Part shown: positions 48,246 to 59,486 of the stretch, one piece after another
Layout of the letters: each line of letters begins with the position of its first letter
How positions within the stretch are numbered: position 1 is the first letter of the stretch
Assembly (NCBI GenBank): GCA_029532415.1
Contig: JAQOTA010000071.1
Coordinates: 1 to 64,000 of the forward strand
Reading direction: 5' to 3'
DNA length: 64,000 bases
Origin: Marasmius tenuissimus
Taxonomy: Eukaryota; Basidiomycota; Agaricomycetes; Agaricales; Marasmiaceae
Translations under genes and position numbers: made by a program
Notes under the pieces: model-generated
Told to the model about the DNA's origin: nothing
Databases searched by the model: none
What the model saw: the letters and a program-made list of their open reading frames with translations, nothing else

Positions 48246-49688
48246 ATGAGCTCGAATCCATCGGAACCGTTTGGGCCAGTATGTGTTTCTACGAGTGAGC
48301 GGACTACATTCGATTAGAATCGCTTGATAAACTCTGAACACAAGTCTGTGAAAGGGACCTTTCAGCAACTCGTGCACTACCTCAAGTACGCCACATCCTC
48401 TTATTCACCGTTCTGTCCAAGGCCAAACGGGAAGCATCTTGTTACTCATGTGGGGAAAGATAGTCGCGTCATCAGATGTTGACACTGACTCCTGTCTGCG
48501 AAGTTTTCAAACGTCTTGCTTGACATCCAAGGTTATGTGGCAAGGGACAATGACAGAAGAGAAATTATTGTTGCATTGCGTGGAAGGTCTTTATTTGCTG
48601 CGATTTATGTCTTTATAGCATCTGATTTGATACGAATAGCGCTTCGATACCTCACATCCTTCTGGACTCTTCAGTCTTGCTTGTGCCTTTCATCTCCCTA
48701 GGTGTAGACGCTCCAGGTACGCACAACGACCATCTGTCCATAGTTATAACCCCTATCAACTGATTCGTCGTGTTTCTATTCGCCGACATTTTAGCTGGAG
48801 TACGAGTTCACTCTGGGTTTCTTACTGCGTAAGTCTACCCACTCGGCTTAAGAGACCCTCTATGAGATTCCAGTAGATGGAATTCTATCGCGATCGAAAT
48901 TGCAGCAATTATGAAAGTCGAGTTGTTCCGACACCGTGGATATGAGATCGTCACCGTAGGACACTCGCTAGGCGGAGCATTGTCGACGCTAGCGGCTGTA
49001 ACCCTCCGACAGACCTACAATCACAAAGTTAGCGTGAGGAACTACTCCTATGGGGCCCCTAGAGTCGGGGTGAGTAGCTGGGACAGTATCATTCATCACA
49101 AATAACCTTCTGATGCGTCCGCACATACCATAGAACAAACAATTTGCGGATTTCGTGAACGGACTACTGGGGACTAATGCCTATAGAGGTAAGTGAACAT
49201 TCCAGTGTCTGCCCTGTAAAGTTTCAGTTAATCTGATTTGACATACTTGATTCGACCATATTGAAAGTTGTTCACGGACACGACGGGTGAGTCCAAGGCG
49301 ATAGTTCATTTCCTCCTCCTTTTACTCCTGAATCGTTTCCTTTTACAAAGAGTTCCGACAATGATTCCTACCTCATTCGGATATCACCACCATGGTGAGG
49401 ATGATCACTTCAACAAGAGAATCCTATGCTAAGTAAAAGCCGTCGTTATAGGGGTGGAATACTGGCAGACTTCCGACGATCCAACACACGAAACAACTCT
49501 TCAATGTTCCGTCACCAATGGTGAGGACCCCAAATGTTCCGCCTCTGTTCCTTCAGAAGGAATCAACGGGGACCATACCAAGGTACGCATGTGTTACTTT
49601 ACCCCCTGCGTGATTGCCACCAGACTTAACGACCTCCGCTGCATCGAAGTACTTCGGAATAATAGCAACTACCCCGTTCTGCCTATGA
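48246..49688 (+). CDS. Class 3 lipase
   Basis: Triacylglycerol lipase or feruloyl-esterase-type hydrolase of the alpha/beta class 3 fold. Eleven exons: 48246-48278, 48366-48449, 48504-48586, 48640-48716, 48795-48828, 48877-49069, 49134-49188, 49268-49286, 49351-49394, 49452-49582 and 49650-49688, coding 263 residues. The N-terminal QLVHYLKYATSSYS, then DIQGYVARD, IIVALRG, GVRVHSGFLTAW, the nucleophile elbow GHSLGG, YSYGAPRVGNKQFADFV, VHGHDGVPTMIP and GDHTKYFG cover the catalytic Ser, Asp and His. Most fungal members are secreted, but this model starts MSSNPSEPFGP with no signal peptide. Either the true first exon lies upstream, where only 204 bases separate it from the divergent gene, or this copy is intracellular. 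Two exons are under 35 bases. Confidence 0.88.
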
Positions 49689-50136
49689 ATCTTGACTGCC
49701 CTTTTGCAAGCTGTGCTAAATCATCGTGAATTGGGCATCGTCCAGTACCTAGAGACAGGAGAAATCGTATACATGTCATGAGCGGAAGTAGGGGTAGCAC
49801 AAGAAGAGAGATGAGTCGTCGAATATAATACACGATAATATAACATGCAGCAATGCGAGATGCGGAGTGTAAAGTGCGGAGGGTAGGATGTGAGTGAAAT
49901 GCGGAGAGGAGGTATCGCGGGCGTGAGATCGTCATCATTGAAGACGTAGATGTAGATCGAGGGTGAGGTTTGGTGATAGGTATCGCAAGTGGGATTGTCA
50001 GATGGTGGTCGTGGCCCTTTTCGTATTCTAGCGTGAAAGCATCGTGACGAATGAATAGAGAGAAAAAGAAAAGTCCGATAAATAGAAGTGTCTACTACCA
50101 TTGTCAGAGTCAGTCAGTCAAGACCAAGGAATTCTT
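49689..50136. other. Convergent intergenic region
   Basis: 448 bases between converging stop codons. The stretch gagatgcggagtgtaaagtgcggaggg contains small repeats of tgcgga. No gene supported. Confidence 0.5.
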
Positions 50137-52609
50137 CTAGGTCGGCGACCAATTTTCGTTCAGCCCAGCAGCCCATGGGAGTTCGAGCTCTTCGCGGTCT
50201 GTCCGAGTGACCGCAGGCGCAGGTTGTGATAGCGTCGGTGACCCCGGCTTGTACGATCCGGGGAACGGAGGTACCGGTGGGTGCGAGACGTAGGGCTCCT
50301 GAGAAGCTGCACTCAGTGGCTGTCCGAAGATCGGCGAAAGGGCACCTGGTCCTCTGATGGACCGATTCCTGCCGTGGCTGTCCGAGGAGAAGCTCGCCGA
50401 GCTCGACAGACCGCTAAGCATCGACCTGGCCCTCCTCGAAGACGAAGAACCTGTCGAACTCGTGGGATGTTGGTGATGATTGGAGCCCGAACCACTACCA
50501 CTACCAGGGCTTAGGTGTGTATGCATTGAGGCAGCCTCGGATTCATGTCCGCCAGAGAAATGGACCACCTGAACACGTACGTAGGGATCAGCTTGACTGT
50601 GACGAAGAGGAGAGAGGCCTTGAACTTACCGTTCCAAAAGTCGCCCTTCTCTCTTGTTCCTGTTCGGCGCCTCTCGTCAAAGTCCTCCATGAGGCTCCGG
50701 CACTCGGAGGCCTCTCGTCCAAGTCCATTACACCACGCTCCGACCGTGCTACCGCTGAAGTACCATAAGATCCAGGGCTGGGCGTCTGACCTTCCGTCTC
50801 ATCCCAGGCGCCAACTTTTATCAGTTCTAACCCGGGCGGGTATGGCCACTTCTTCTGAGTATGACTGTCGGAAGACGAGGCAGCTATGGAAGAATCCTTC
50901 AAAGATCCGAACGAAGGTTCTGTGCGCGGAACAGGCATGTCGAGAATATCAACGTTGGCACCTGAATGATGGTGCGTAACCGGCATTGAGCTGTACGTCG
51001 ACGAGAGGGTGGTATCTTCATAAGCAGACGGCGGGGGTAGAGGCGGCGTGTGTGCATGGCGGAGGTTGCTTGACGAGCTGGGAGCGCTGGGTTGAGCACC
51101 AGTGCGGTAGCCCATCTCTGCGGCAGAGCTGGAACGCGCTACGATCCCTCTTGGTGCCTGGATGTCTGAAGTTCCTCGAGACGAAGAATAAGGCGATTCG
51201 TTGGCGTCGTGATAGACTGTCGACCCACTGGTACCGCTTTTCCCAGAGACACTTGAGATCGGCCGTTCTCCTGAAAAGAATCCGAGTCTAGGAATGGCAG
51301 GTGGAGGCTGGAGTTCGTCGGAGGACATCAATCTTTCCGATTCATGACCTCTACTAGAAGACGACGACGCAGCACCCATCAGGGGAAGAGCGCCTAGCCA
51401 ACCTGGCAGTTTCCAGCTATCCCGCTTCGGAGTTCCTTCATTAACAAAGCTCCTCGCGGGCGTAGGAGGAAGGTCGGTGACTCTTGTGGGGGGTGTTCGT
51501 GGTTCAAGGTCCTCTGCCCTGACCCTCCGAGCGGTCATCAGCTTGGCTTCGGCAGCGGAGCCCTGGGAAATAAAACTGGAACGACTGGGACTCCGGGGCT
51601 GACTGGCTGGCGAGTCGACGAGACGGGGAGGAGGCATTAATGGGAGGATCTCTTCGCTGTCGTTCAGGTTGGTCGTGGAAGGAACGACTCGGAGGCTGAC
51701 ACCAGAATCTGCGGCACTGTGGGTGGCTTCTTCCTCAGAAAGGCGTCTGAGTTCTTCGCGCGAAAGGATGGGCTTATGATTGCGGACAGCCAAGGAAGTG
51801 GCGCCCATCCCTGCTAAAGCCGCAGCGGTCCCTGAAATGGTGGGTCGGTCAAGGACTGTTCCGTAACCGGAGCCCGTTGAGGACGATCCGTTTGACGAGA
51901 GGCTGTTATCTACGGTAGTACCAGTAGCACCAGCAGCACCCGTAGAAGGACCACCGACACCCATTTCCTTCATCTGGGGATGAGAGGTATCGCGACCACT
52001 AGAACTCTGTTGCAAGAATGGATCGACTTCTTCACCACTATGCCTGGGACTTCGCTCGACGAAATCATAATCGTCTTCAATTTCCTTGTTTCGCTTCTTC
52101 CGCTTCGCATTGCAGCAGAGATACGAGACGAGGATGAATACGAAGATGAAGACGAAACCGAGAATAGAACCAATGATGATTCCTATCAGTTGGTTCCTGG
52201 GCAAGCCTCCACCTGCGCTGGTCGGCTCTGACGACACTGAGGTGGTCGGGGAGGTCGATGTGAGACTGGTCGGCGGTAACGATGAAGGTATTGTTGTAGA
52301 AGACGGCAGAGCAGACGATAATGATGATGTACTGGCTGTAACTGAGGTGGTAGATAGAGCAGAGGTAGTAGATGTTGACGCTGGAGGTGTAAGACCGCCC
52401 CAAGTGAATTCTGTGCCCAATGGTATCTAACGCTTGGACGTGAGTATGCAATCTACTTCAGGAGCAATAACACTCACAGAAGGCCCGTAGTACGTTAGAG
52501 GCAGATAGACCACACTTGTCTGCGTCTCTGTTGGCTCTCCCGCAGCATTAGTTAGAGTGGTTATTTGCTGTGTTAACCATGGCGGGAATTCTTGGGAAGG
52601 TTGTGCCAT
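50137..52609 (-). CDS. Single-pass Ser/Thr-rich membrane protein, surface-sensor-like
   Basis: Three exons, 52609-52478, 52426-50630 and 50568-50137, code 786 residues. Residues 1-54 form a short N-terminal part without a clear signal peptide. Residues 55-118 are a Ser/Thr/Pro stalk likely to be O-glycosylated. A hydrophobic helix, LIGIIIGSILGFVFIFVFIL, spans about 124-147 and is followed by SYLCCNAKRKKRNKE, a Cys pair and a basic stop-transfer patch. The long cytoplasmic tail of 630 residues is disordered, with many Ser/Pro sites and a His/Gly/Ser-rich end. The layout recalls fungal wall-stress sensors such as Wsc and Mid2, but no WSC domain is present. The function is inferred from topology only; similar orphan proteins are common in basidiomycetes. 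Confidence 0.8.
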
Positions 52610-53917
52610 TGATCAAACTTTGTAGCTTTGTCGATTTTTTTGGAATAAAAGAATGAAAGAGCAGGAAATTTAGCGAACGTGAAAAGTTGTCAGATGATGC
52701 TAGATGTATGTGGGCGTCGCTGGATGTAAACCGGAGAGGTAAGCAAAATAACATATTTTGTACGGAGCGCACTCACTAGATTCGTCAAATATCTGCTCGC
52801 AAGCAGATGACAGTGAAAAGCGGGAGTAGGAGGGGGAGTAGGAGGGGAGAGGATTGGGAAAGGAGAGAAGGAGGAGCCGACGGGCGCTTGACAGGGAGAA
52901 CTGAACCACACACGTGACCTCAATAGAAACGTGGCGTGGGGGATCTAGAAGTAATACTTACTCCTGAACTGCTACTTAACTCTCACCCAACTCCCTTTGA
53001 AGGATACAAGCTCTACGGGTTCAAGGGAGGGAAAGAGAACTGAGCAAATTTTTTTCTCGTTTGTAGAAGATCTTTTCGATCACTCACACGGAAGCACGGG
53101 GCCGTTCATCTGGTTCGGTTGCAAATTGATTTGAGGTCACGGTGCTAAGCTAAGCGCTAAGCGCTAAGCTCTAAGGCCGGCTTGACACCTACCGGGACCG
53201 TTCTGCTAACCGCCAGCAGGGCGGCTTGCGCGGACAACGATCTACGAACGCCTTGAAAAGTCCTGACTTGATGCTAGGTGAGTCTCTTTCAATTTCCCAC
53301 TATTCCAGGCGCTGACGCGGTCGACTCGTGACAGAATTTGCTCCCGCAACCATTGAATTTCTGGCGGCTCATTCCCCGATTGATCATTCGTAGGCGGTCG
53401 GGAGCTTTTGGTCCGTAACTTTAGACAAGAAACGAGTTCGGAATAACAGCGTTCAGCGTGATTACCAGCGTGGAATTTCCTGACTGGTGTACGACTAAAA
53501 TTACACCTTGAGTTCAAGCACACGCCCGTCTGTTGCGGACGATGACCTCCACTGTTACTGTCAACGATTTAGCCGTGCGCACTCCGTCGTGGAAAATATA
53601 CCAAGGTGGACGTCTGGGTTCTCTTCGCTTCCACGCTGGGCAGGTGTATCCTGATGATTTTACATTGCTTACACCGTTTTACACTCAAGCCGTGACATTT
53701 CCTGTACATGGAATCGGAGTTCAGTCGGATCGACTCACTACTTTTCATATGCATCTTGAAGCGCGTACCTTCAACGCACCAGAGGGATGTATGATATCAC
53801 CGTGCGAAATCGAAGCCCGTGTAAACCGACCTCGACAGGCCCGTTTAACACAGCCTATACTTGGGGTTGTCTCAAAACTGGTACTTATAGTCGCCACATG
53901 ATATCACCCAACTTATA
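52610..53917. other. Divergent intergenic region
   Basis: 1.3 kb between two divergent start codons. It contains the gctaag repeat cluster at 53144-53175. A plus-strand frame of 122 codons at 53533-53901 has no domain resemblance and ends 17 bases before the next ATG; I treat it as untranslated sequence. Confidence 0.45.
53144..53175. repeat. Nested gctaagc/agcgct repeats
   Basis: The stretch gctaagctaagcgctaagcg and its continuation to ctctaag consists of overlapping gctaag units with two agcgct palindromes, in the promoter region between the sensor-like and adenylation-domain genes. Confidence 0.75.
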
Positions 53918-55901
53918 ATGCCCATGATGTCGACGAACCTCCACACTCCTCTCACTTCTCTCTCCAACACTGCATCTCAGAAACCCTCCGTCCTCGCTTT
54001 CAAGATCCCAGAGATCGACTTTGCGACTGGGGAGGTGATCAAATGGACAGGGATCTCCTTTGCGGAATTTGCCAAGGATGTCGACCTTGCAGGTCAGACC
54101 TGGGACACGACCTTGAGAGTCAGGGAGGGCATACCGAAGGGGTCCGTCATAGCACTTTGGTTAGTCCCATCTCCGACTCGGACCATCATTTCCACTCCCG
54201 TTCATCATGAGCCTCGGACCCCTTCTTGGCTGGTCGCCTGTTCATGAACTAACGTCAAACTCTCTATACATCAGTTTAGGAGGCTTTTCGTACCTTGACA
54301 TCGTCCACATTTATGGGATCGCAAGGGCCGGGTTCATCCCACACCTAATGGGCCGGCTTCCTGGCCTCGTGATCGTGAAGGAGCTTCTTCGGGAGTCGGA
54401 AACAAAGGCTCTCATCCGCAGTGTTCAGTTCAAGGAGACCCTGGGGTCCGTTCAAGACGAAGGAATCGTACCCGTGTATGACCCAGTGGATTTAGCGACT
54501 CTCCGTTCTCAGGACTCAACGCTCCCGGCGCTTCATGAATCGAACGATCCCGACGACGTATTCATAATCGCACATACGAGCGGGTCTACCTCCGGAAAGC
54601 CGAAGCTCGTTCGATGCACCTTTCGCTGGATGGACGCTTGCTATCGGAAAGGAACTTATTGGGAGAACACCGGCGTCGAACCTGAAGTGCAAAATTGGAT
54701 GTGGGTCATCGATTCCACGACAAGTCTGGCCTCTTCACTGACCGATGAATTCTCGCCCAGGGGAAATATCTGTCATATGGGACAATTCCAAGGTAAGTAC
54801 CGGCTTTCCTCTCGTGAATGAAAACAACTCACATCCCCCCGCAGTGACCTTAATTAACATGGCACGCGGTTACTGTACCATTCAGCCACGGAACCCTCAG
54901 AACCCTTTCGATCTCGAAGAACTCATGGACTTGATCCGGAGAGCTTCTCTCAACGCTCTCTTCTTATTCTTTCCTCTCATCATCAAGCTATTCCATCTCG
55001 CCCGTGCAAATCGCGAAGTTTTGGACTTGTTGAAAGGCTTGCGGACGGTAAGTGGCTCCGGGGCTGCCTTCCCCAAGACGGAGGAAGAGTGGGTACAAAG
55101 CGTTGGAATAAATGTCAGGGTGAGTGCATGTATGTACATGGCTCATCACGATCATACTCAGCGAACATATCCTCCGTAGGGCGCCTTCGCGTCGACAGAA
55201 ATTGGATTAGCACTCGCGACCTTGGGTACTCGAAAAGATTCGACCGGCGCGTATTACCCCGTGGATGCCCCTGGCGTTTCCTATAGATTCGATCCCGTTC
55301 CCGGGCAGGAGAATCTAGTCGAGTTGGTTGTTCTATCGGATTCAATCGACTGTCCCCGGGCAGAGCTTCGGAGTAAGGAGGACGGTCACTTCCACACCGG
55401 AGACCTCTGGGAGGAGGTAGACGTCGGGGGCGAGAAGAAAGGTTATTGGTACCGTGGGAGAGACGACGACTGGATCAAGTGCGAGTACGCCTTGAGATGT
55501 GATACCAAGTAAGTCTTTGCTCTGAATTGCGCTGACTATTGCTGACCGAAGTTTGGTCTCCCAGAGCCATTCAAGACAACGTGAGGCGTACATGCAGCGA
55601 CTTGATCTTTGATTGTGTCGCTGTAGGCTACGGACGACCATCTCCTACTCTGATCGTTGAACCTGCAATCGAGAGTGACGGTAAGATGTCGAGCGACGCG
55701 CTGAAACAAGAGATCTTCGAGCGAATTAGTCCGTTCAACTCCCTCCATCGGGCTCACGAGAAAATAGCGTCTCCCGAGCTAATTCTGATAGTGGCGAAGA
55801 ACACTCTACCCAGGACAGAGACGAAGGGGAATATCAAGAGGGCTGCAGTCGAGGAAATGTTCAAGAAGGAGTTGGATCAGGTTTATGCCAATAGCTCGTA
55901 G
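53918..55901 (+). CDS. Standalone adenylation-domain (AMP-binding) protein
   Basis: Adenylate-forming enzyme that activates a carboxylic acid as acyl-AMP; closest in style to the A domain of fungal NRPS-like reductases. Five exons, 53918-54159, 54275-54792, 54845-55119, 55180-55508 and 55565-55901, code 566 residues. The P-loop-like motif HTSGSTSGKPKLV is at about 215-230; the hallmark RGNICHMGQFQVTLINMARG precedes it in the NRPS-like pattern, then TVSGSGAAFP, GAFASTEIG and HTGDLWEE, and the final lysine motif LPRTETKGNIKRAA. The protein stops right after the A10-type motif: there is no thiolation, thioesterase or reductase domain, and the next 200 bases contain none. It may work with a separate carrier, or as an acyl-CoA ligase. 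The short-chain dehydrogenase two genes on could be unrelated. Confidence 0.87.
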
Positions 55902-56114
55902 CCATCGGGGATCACAAGGACCAAGTCAGAAACAAGTATATATCTCTGTGTATTACCGGTCGCTTATTCCAACAGTAACAATGTTTCCTACAAAAGCCAT
56001 CAGTACGGTGTGAAGGCACTACAGGCTGTACGTGCCTATGTCCATGCCGCTGCATCAATAGTTCCAAGGAGAGCGCCGTGACATCGTAAGACAGAAACCT
56101 AGCGCCGACCTAGA

Positions 56115-56878
56115 TCACAATGAGGTCGAGCTTGAGGAGCAGACAAGAGGGGGCGAGTCAGCGTGCAAGGATTGACGCGTCTCGAACGAAACAAGAGGTG
56201 ATGGAAGTGGGATAATCGGAGAAGGGGAGCCTAACAGATCAATTTGTGCGCGTAGAGCAGGTTTGATAGGGGTGGCCGGTGATGAAGATCCTCGAGGCAC
56301 ATATTCCACGAGTGGTGATGAATGCGCATGTGGGTCTATTACTATGGCCGTTGCGGGTTCATCAAGCCCAAGTTCGTTTCGAAACTGCAGTCCCAAACCC
56401 ACTACCAATCCATCCGTAACCTCTGAGATTGACCTACTAGAGATCTAGAATGTGGATGAGACAAACGTTTGGGTCTGCATTCAATTTCCAGCCGACTCAC
56501 GATTGTTGATCGCCTTTTGGCCCTAGTCACTCGCTTCCTTCGCGCAGGAGCGAACTCCATATCCTCTCTTTCCGATTCGTATCCACATCGTGCGTCGCTC
56601 GCAGCTATCTGCTTGATCAAGGTATCACTAGGTCTGGGCGTGGCGGTCTCGCATTCTTGAGTTTTGGATACAGTAAAATAGTCCGTCTTGAATGAACATG
56701 TTCTTGATTTAGGCGATACAAGGGCGGCCTCTAGGTCTGAGAAGCAAGAATCTGGGGAGGACGAATCGTCTCTGTCATGTCCAAAGAAAGACGAAGAAGA
56801 AGAGCGAGATGAAGTGGAGGAAGATGAAGAGTGCCGATCTAGAAGACTTGTAGACACAGACAGAAGTGAGTTGGCCAT
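56115..56878 (-). CDS. Ser-rich protein of unknown function
   Basis: Two exons, 56878-56467 and 56422-56115, code 239 residues. The N-terminus is a Ser-rich stretch (about 17 of the residues between 16 and 40 are Ser), followed by CFSDLEAALVSPKS and TDYFTVSKTQECETATPRPS. Residues about 105-125 form a basic patch, ARRKRVTRAKRRSTIVSRL, a likely nuclear localisation signal. After the intron comes VTDGLVVGLGLQFRNELGLD and a Pro/Ser-rich tail. The pattern fits a small regulatory or scaffold protein with phosphorylation sites, but I recognise no domain. The splice joint keeps frame across GT-AG. Function unknown. Confidence 0.68.
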
Positions 56879-57935
56879 ACGATGAGCGTGTGATTATCGA
56901 GTAGGGATGAAGACGGGAATAGCGATGTGATGGTGGTAAACGGTAAACAAGGAAACAATGGTGGCTCGTGCGAACATGGATCACATGGATCTATGTGTCA
57001 TAGGCTGTGAGTCGGCATTTCACAACTCAACGCCAAGTGCACATCCGCTCTCAAGTCTGAAAAGTCATCTCGTTCAGCTTTCCGGAGGCTCCTACGATTC
57101 TGGGCAAGTCTCATCTTGTGCTAATTGCGAAAGCCTGCCCATAATCGACTCCGCCTGAGGTTTGCGGAACGGATCAGCTCGGAGCCGAATCGAACAGACG
57201 GCTACAGGATTCTTATCGTTCACCTGGACGCCTTTCTCAACCTGTCAATGTCTTGCGTCTCTACAAGCTCCATTCAATCCTCGGAGATGGTACCGTCCTT
57301 GTTATCTTTGCATCTGGTGGTCCACGGGAAATTGCTGTCTGTCGTGTTGAAGTTGATGATTCAGGCGAGGAGATAATCTGTCCGAGATGTTCGAAAACTC
57401 GGAGGAGCTAAGGCCTCAGGCCTCAACGTTTAACCTACGAGCTTCAATCTGCGTGCGTTCCTGATATGTTCGTCTAGCAAAATCCACTCACTCTCCTCTT
57501 AGTTCACCCGCATGTCCTGTGGCACACCTGCCTTCCAATCTGAGAACTGCAACTTGCACCGAATAGGAGTCCTGACAGGTCTCTGTGTTGCTAATACTTA
57601 CTATTACATCGAGGGTTTTTTTAACTACGACGCCACACGCATCATACTTCGTCATTGGTTTGTTACTCGTCATTCGTTGAGGGATTCGAAGATCTGATTC
57701 CTTGCAGTGTCTTCATCTTCGCAGTAATCACGGAGTCGCGAACACAGGGCATCATATAGTATCACGTCAACTGCAAACGGGTACTCTATGCAAATGCTAT
57801 AAGTATAGGCTGAGAGTCTTTTCTGGGTCTCGAAACTCAACTGTTAAACCCACCTGAGCCTCTATTGCACCTAGCACACGTTTCAGACAGAACATTCATG
57901 GAAATAGGTAGGCTCAAGTTGTTCCTCTGTCTTCG
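56879..57935. other. Divergent intergenic region
   Basis: 1.06 kb between the Ser-rich gene and the short-chain dehydrogenase. Several overlapping short plus-strand frames between 57.1 and 57.7 kb are without motifs. It should hold both promoters. Confidence 0.5.
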
Positions 57936-58901
57936 ATGTACTCAAAGAAGTGCGCAGACAAAGCAAACACCAAACACTTGACAGCCGACGCTCTCTTTGG
58001 AGTCTCGCACGTTACGGCTATCGTCACAGGAGGCGGCACCGGAATTGGCCTGATGATTGCTCAGGCGTTGCAGAGCAATGGAGCCAAAGTATATATCACT
58101 GGGCGCAGAGAGGAAGTTCTCGAGGAAACCGTCCAACGGTACAGCACGGGCCCGGGCAGTATCCATGCCCTCCCTGGCGATATTAGTGAGAAAGACGAGG
58201 CCATTCGTTTGGCCAAAGAGTTGGAGAGCAAGGAGCCCAATGGCATCCACCTGCTGGTGAACTCAGCCGGAATTTTGATAGACGACGACACCGAGTTCTG
58301 TGAGTCATCGCGCTCTCCTGATTCTAAGCACTTCTGAGCATGGAACGCAGCCGTTAACGGACAGCCAGACATGAAGGATGCGAAGGCTATCTCGGAGCAC
58401 TTCCTCAAGACGAAGCCGGAACAATGGGCTCAGACGATGAAGACAAATGTTACAGGTCCCTACTACATGTCGCTTGCCTTCCTCCCACTGCTCTCCAAGG
58501 GCGGCGCAAACACACCCGGATACTCCTCCCAGATTATCAACATAACGTCTGCCGCCGGCGCGACGAAGGGGACCAGCAACGGTCGGCCTGCTTACGCAGC
58601 CTCCAAAGCGGCTGCCACGCACTTGAGTCGTATGTTAGCCACAACGTTTAAGGACGCGAAGGTCCGGGTCAACGTGATTGCCCCAGGGGTCTTCCCCAGC
58701 GAGATGACAGTTGATGCGTCGGACGAGGACAAGAATACACTGGACCAAACGATGAAAACCCCTGCTAGGCGTCCCGGAGAAGATTCCGATATGGCTGGGA
58801 CGATATTGTTTTTGGCAGGAAAGGGTGGGCTATTCTACAACGGCCAGATTCTGTACCCCGAGGGAGGGACTATGATCGTGCAGCCAGCTATAGGAAATTG
58901 A
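57936..58901 (+). CDS. Short-chain dehydrogenase/reductase
   Basis: Classical SDR, an NAD(P)-dependent oxidoreductase acting on alcohol or keto groups; the substrate is not clear. Two exons, 57936-58299 and 58351-58901, code 304 residues. The cofactor motif TGGGTGIG is at 31-38. ITGRREEVLEE follows the second strand, where the Arg pair favours NADP. LVNSAG stands for the NNAG motif. The catalytic Ser lies in INITSAAG, with Tyr and Lys in YAASKAA. VRVNVIAPGVFPSEMT is the usual PG segment, and the C-terminus carries a LFYNGQILYPEGG strand. Length and order are typical of the fungal 3-oxoacyl reductase-like group. The start ATG gives a 25-residue lead before the first strand, as in many fungal members. 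No signal or membrane segment. Confidence 0.93.
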
Positions 58902-59486
58902 GATTTCCGTGACCCGTCGCAGGCACTGAAGGGATTTGAACATTGTGTACGTTGTGTTTCGCTTCTGCTTGAAAAATCATGAACGTTACAAATCGTGAAT
59001 AGAGCCCGAATCTCTTTCAGCCCCAGGTACTCGTTTGTCGTCAGGGTGGTTGGTTCCATTGACTGCATTTACCCTTCAACCATTTTTGGCACGACGGGAT
59101 CCCCTGCATTCCAGATCGCATCTGCTACGTCCATAAAGACCTCATGCTTATGTGTTACAATAACGGATCTGCACACAAAGCCTACTTTCATCTACACGAG
59201 GACGAGGACGTGGGTGACGGACGTAATGTCGGTCGTTCATTGATGTCACTCCGAGAGGGCGAGGAATCAGAATGCTGCAAGTCAATTTACTGAGTTACGA
59301 ACCTAAAGTCCCTTCTCACGATTGTAAGTAGCTGCCCTGGAAGTGAGTTGGCCTACAGTTTTATCATCATCCTCCCCCCCTTTGCTGCGCTCCATTGATT
59401 GTACCGAATGAATCAATTTCGAATTGGTATATATATTCCCTAGCAGGTGCTACACTTTCTCACCTCTTCCCATACTTACCACGACA
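58902..59486. other. Promoter region of third DUF6533-like gene
   Basis: 585 bases without a gene. A TATA-like box tatatatatt lies near 59428-59437, about 50 bases before the ATG at 59487, comparable with the box of copy A. Left half is the 3' flank of the dehydrogenase. Confidence 0.55.
59428..59437 (+). promoter_or_regulatory. TATA-like box
   Basis: tatatatatt, about 50 bases ahead of the start codon of the intact DUF6533-like gene. Confidence 0.5.

Noticed and set aside
53533..53901. Plus-strand frame of 122 codons before the adenylation-domain gene
   Set aside because: No domain resemblance, no phase-compatible joint to the next ATG; more likely upstream untranslated sequence.
53918..58901. 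Secondary-metabolite gene cluster made of the adenylation-domain protein and the SDR
   Set aside because: Only two candidate enzymes separated by an unrelated Ser-rich gene; no carrier, transporter or regulator nearby, so the cluster idea is kept only as a check under the finding.
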